From Sulfuricurvum sp. (GTDB lineage Bacteria; Campylobacterota; Campylobacteria; Campylobacterales; Sulfurimonadaceae): 9,323 nucleotides of DNA. Shown here piece by piece: positions 7,089 to 9,323 of this stretch (within the stretch, counting starts at the first letter, position 1; every line of letters begins with the position of its first letter). The translations under genes were made by a program, and so were the position numbers. The stretch is taken from NCBI GenBank assembly GCA_030679635.1, contig JAUXSZ010000237.1, positions 1 to 9,323 of the forward strand. The letters are read 5' to 3'. The notes under the pieces were generated by a model that did not search any database, was not told the DNA's origin, and saw only the letters and a list, made by a program, of their open reading frames with translations.

Positions 7089-7886
7089 ATGAAAACCGAA
7101 CCAACAAGTGACCGTCGTCGTTTCCTCCTCTCTCTCGCCAGAGGCATTGGACTAAGTGCGATGGGTGCTTTGGTGTGGAGTGCTTATGTGGGAGTGGCAA
7201 AAGCCGCACCCTTAGTCTTGCGCCCTCCCGGTGCGCTAAAAGAAGAGGAGTTCATTAAAAACTGTATCAAATGCGGTTTGTGTGTGGAAGCGTGTCCTTA
7301 TGATACCCTCTCTCTGGCGAAACCTGGGGAGAATATCCCGATGGGGACGCCGTATTTCACCCCTAGAGAGATTCCCTGCTACATGTGCAGCGATATCCCC
7401 TGTGTTCCAGTATGCCCTAGCGGCGCACTGAGCGAGCCATCGGTGAGCCGCTATGTGGAAAACCATGCAACGCTGGAAATTAATTTGGCACGCATGGGGT
7501 TGGCGGTAATCGATGAGAATTCATGCATCGCAACGTGGGGAATTCAGTGCGATGCGTGTTATCGCGCGTGCCCATTGTTAGGTCAGGCCATTACGATTGA
7601 ATACTCAAAAAATGAGAGAACGGGTAAACATGCGTTTCTCAAACCGGTGGTCCATCCGGATCAATGTACGGGATGCGGAATGTGTGAACACGCCTGTGTC
7701 ACCGAGATAGCGGCGATTCACATCCTTCCAAGAGCGCTGGCCATGGGGAGAGTAGGAGACCATTACATCAAAGGGTGGGACCCAAGTGACGAAAAACGGC
7801 TAGAGGGGGCCAAAATTGAGGTAACCAAAACGAAACTGAGTGAAAAAAGCGTTCTCGATACGCTCAATGATGCGGAGGGGCTATAA
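7089..7886 (+). CDS. napG: Ferredoxin-type protein NapG (quinol dehydrogenase component)
   Basis: NapG is a periplasmic iron-sulfur protein that, with membrane-bound NapH, passes electrons from menaquinol toward NapB and NapA. It has 265 residues. A twin-arginine signal (DRRRFL at 8-13) leads into a hydrophobic stretch ending in AKA near 37-39. Four [4Fe-4S] binding sets are visible: Cys59/62/65/69, Cys97/100/105/109, Cys146/154/157/161 and Cys193/196/199/203. This is the NapG/MauM pattern, including the widened spacing of the second and third sets. The ATG follows napA by 11 bp with a GGAAAAG-like ribosome site. It overlaps napH by 1 bp (TAATG), which suggests translational coupling. In Campylobacterota, which usually lack NapC, NapGH is considered the main quinol-oxidising route, and no napC is seen here. 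Confidence 0.97.
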   Translation: MKTEPTSDRRRFLLSLARGIGLSAMGALVWSAYVGVAKAAPLVLRPPGALKEEEFIKNCIKCGLCVEACPYDTLSLAKPGENIPMGTPYFTPREIPCYMCSDIPCVPVCPSGALSEPSVSRYVENHATLEINLARMGLAVIDENSCIATWGIQCDACYRACPLLGQAITIEYSKNERTGKHAFLKPVVHPDQCTGCGMCEHACVTEIAAIHILPRALAMGRVGDHYIKGWDPSDEKRLEGAKIEVTKTKLSEKSVLDTLNDAEGL

Positions 7887-8701
7887 TGAAACATTATCGC
7901 TACTTACTCATGAGACGGGTTACGCAGCTTTCGATCATGGCCCTTTATATCGGCGCTAACGTGTGGGGGTGGAAGATGCTTCAGGGCAACTTGAGCGCCT
8001 CCTCTCTTTTTGGAATTGTCCCTTTAGCGGATCCTTATGCTGTGCTTCAAATCGCCGTAACGGGTGCCACTTTAGGGATGGATATTATTGTGGGGGCATT
8101 GATTGTCTCCCTTTTTTATGGAGTGATCGGCGGGCGTGCATTTTGCAGCTGGGTGTGTCCTGTCAATATCATTACCGATACGGCCGGATGGCTGCGTCGA
8201 AAAATGAAATTTTCCGAGGTGCAAAAACGGTTCTTTTTAAATCGTTCACTACGTTATTGGATATTGGGTCTTGGCCTTGGGTTATCGGCAGTGATGGGGG
8301 TCGCGGCATTTGAGCTTATCAGCCCCATCTCGATGGCTCATCGCGGACTTGTGTTCGGGATGGGTATGGGCGGCGGTGCATTGGCGGTCATATTTTTATT
8401 TGATCTACTGGTACACGAAAATGGATGGTGCGGCTATGTTTGTCCGTTGGGGGCATCGTATGCACTTATCGGACAATTTTCTCTGATCCGGGTCTATCAT
8501 GATGCTGTGAAATGCTCCGATTGCAGAGATTGCATTACCGTGTGTCCTGAAAAAGAGGTGTTGCATATGATTAACCAAAGCAGCGAAAGTGTCGTGATGG
8601 GTGAATGTACCAATTGTGGACGATGCGTCGATGTCTGTCAGACAGATGCCCTCGGATTTTCGATTCGAAGTCAGTTAAAACAATCAAAGGATGAAGAATG
8701 A
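7886..8701 (+). CDS. napH: Membrane iron-sulfur quinol dehydrogenase NapH
   Basis: NapH is an inner-membrane protein that oxidises menaquinol and hands electrons to NapG. The 271 residues contain four likely membrane helices (~11-29, 53-80, 123-147 and 153-174). Two CxxxCP motifs lie at Cys87-Cys91 and Cys182-Cys186; these are conserved in NapH and needed for function in Wolinella according to family literature. The C-terminal cytoplasmic part has two [4Fe-4S] sets, Cys210/213/216/220 and Cys241/244/247/251. The last cysteine of the second set is followed by Gln in place of the usual Pro. GGAGG lies 7 nt before the ATG. The start overlaps napG by 1 bp and the end overlaps napB by 4 bp (ATGA), marking a tightly coupled operon. 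Confidence 0.97.
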   Translation: MKHYRYLLMRRVTQLSIMALYIGANVWGWKMLQGNLSASSLFGIVPLADPYAVLQIAVTGATLGMDIIVGALIVSLFYGVIGGRAFCSWVCPVNIITDTAGWLRRKMKFSEVQKRFFLNRSLRYWILGLGLGLSAVMGVAAFELISPISMAHRGLVFGMGMGGGALAVIFLFDLLVHENGWCGYVCPLGASYALIGQFSLIRVYHDAVKCSDCRDCITVCPEKEVLHMINQSSESVVMGECTNCGRCVDVCQTDALGFSIRSQLKQSKDEE

Positions 8702-9309
8702 AAGCAAAAATTATTATGAGCAGTTTAATGGCTGCTTCCCTGTTGATAAGTGGTGCCTATGCTGCCACTCAAAAACAAATAGATGAAAAAGAGTTGGGAA
8801 TGCGGTCGGCTGATTTGTACAGTGAGGATACGGCTACTCCTGATGGTACCCATTACCATATGGAAGCACCCGGAACGTCGAAAAAAATCGAACGTGCCTA
8901 TGTGAATGCGCCGCCGATGATTCCGCATGACGTAACCGACTTTCTCCCGATTGAGAAAAACAACAATGCGTGCTTAGGGTGTCATATGCCGGATGTTGCC
9001 AAAGACATGGGGGCAACGCCGATCCCGCTAACGCATTTAACCAATTTACGTCCCGCCGTTTCGTGTGATGATGATGATAACTTCAAATCTGAAAGCAACG
9101 ATGAGATTATCAAAAAAGATCTTCATGGGCAGCTTTGGCAGGGGCGTTATAATTGTTCCCAATGTCATGCTCCGCAAACAGAAGGTAAGTTGCGCGTTAT
9201 CAATACTTTCAAACCGCAATATACCGACAAGAAAGGGCAAAAACACAAAAATCGCTCTTACTTGATGGATGAGATTGGAATCGGCTGTAAAGTCGGAAAC
9301 GGACTCTAA
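8698..9309 (+). CDS. napB: Periplasmic dihaem cytochrome c NapB
   Basis: NapB is the electron-transfer subunit that donates to NapA. The 203-residue precursor has a Sec signal peptide (Lys-rich start, hydrophobic core, AYA-A cleavage near 22). Two haem c sites are present, CLGCH at 92-96 and CSQCH at 153-157. His residues in THYHM (~52-54), in PLTHL and in LHGQL are candidates for distal axial ligands. Cys123, next to a run of four Asp, and Cys198 near the C-terminus are extra cysteines outside the haem motifs. The ATG overlaps the napH stop by 4 bp and has AAGGA 6 nt upstream. It is somewhat long compared with other NapB proteins, which I remember as around 150-180 residues. The C-terminal tail GCKVGNGL is not a family motif I recognise. 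Confidence 0.95.
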   Translation: MKAKIIMSSLMAASLLISGAYAATQKQIDEKELGMRSADLYSEDTATPDGTHYHMEAPGTSKKIERAYVNAPPMIPHDVTDFLPIEKNNNACLGCHMPDVAKDMGATPIPLTHLTNLRPAVSCDDDDNFKSESNDEIIKKDLHGQLWQGRYNCSQCHAPQTEGKLRVINTFKPQYTDKKGQKHKNRSYLMDEIGIGCKVGNGL

Positions 9310-9310
9310 A

Positions 9311-9323
9311 ATGTCAGATACGG
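9311..9323 (+). CDS. Start of a further nap operon gene (partial)
   Basis: An ATG one base after the napB stop opens a frame reading Met-Ser-Asp-Thr before the window ends. The tight spacing suggests another operon member. In related Campylobacterota the order napAGHB is followed by napF, napL and napD, so napF is the likeliest identity. Four codons cannot confirm this, and the ribosome site (GGA about 8 nt upstream) is weak. Confidence 0.4.

Noticed and set aside
1..9323. Mobile elements, CRISPR arrays, tRNA or rRNA genes
   Set aside because: No transposase, integrase, regularly spaced repeat or structural RNA signature was seen on either strand.

Overview
The window reads as chromosomal DNA from a Campylobacterota (epsilonproteobacterial) chemolithotroph or nitrate respirer, of the Sulfuricurvum/Sulfurimonas kind. 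The evidence is the periplasmic nitrate reductase gene order napA-napG-napH-napB, with no napC and with napGH taking its place, which is typical of that phylum. The protein styles agree: a long NapA of about 929 residues and a DUF342 FapA-like protein. The genus is an inference; the phylum is fairly secure.

Layout. Positions 1-1506 hold the 3' part of a FapA/DUF342-family gene cut by the window edge. A convergent moaA (1512-2477, minus strand) follows, encoding the first enzyme of molybdenum cofactor synthesis. A 96-bp divergent intergenic region (2478-2573) separates moaA from a Crp/Fnr-family regulator gene (2574-3230). The regulator overlaps by 1 bp a gene for a two-helix membrane protein with a NarX/PilJ-type nitrate-sensor-like ectodomain but no recognisable output domain (3230-4132). 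After a 155-bp intergenic region with a strong regulatory signature comes the nap operon: napA (4288-7077), napG (7089-7886), napH (7886-8701), napB (8698-9309) and the first four codons of another gene (from 9311).

How it fits together. NapA is the Mo-bisMGD and [4Fe-4S] nitrate reductase. NapB is its dihaem electron donor. NapG and NapH form the iron-sulfur route from menaquinol. MoaA starts synthesis of the pterin cofactor that NapA needs. The regulator and the sensor-like gene lie between these two parts.

The main observation is regulatory. Two perfect 14-bp Fnr-type palindromes occur, TTGAT-N4-ATCAA upstream of moaA and TTGAC-N4-GTCAA upstream of napA. Each lies exactly 22 nt before a -10-like hexamer, which is the geometry of an activator centred at -41.5. 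This suggests that a Crp/Fnr protein, plausibly the one encoded here, co-activates the nitrate reductase and its cofactor pathway. The adjacent output-less sensor may feed nitrate information into that control. No mobile elements, CRISPR arrays, tRNA or rRNA genes were seen, and no gene-free stretch exceeds 300 bases.
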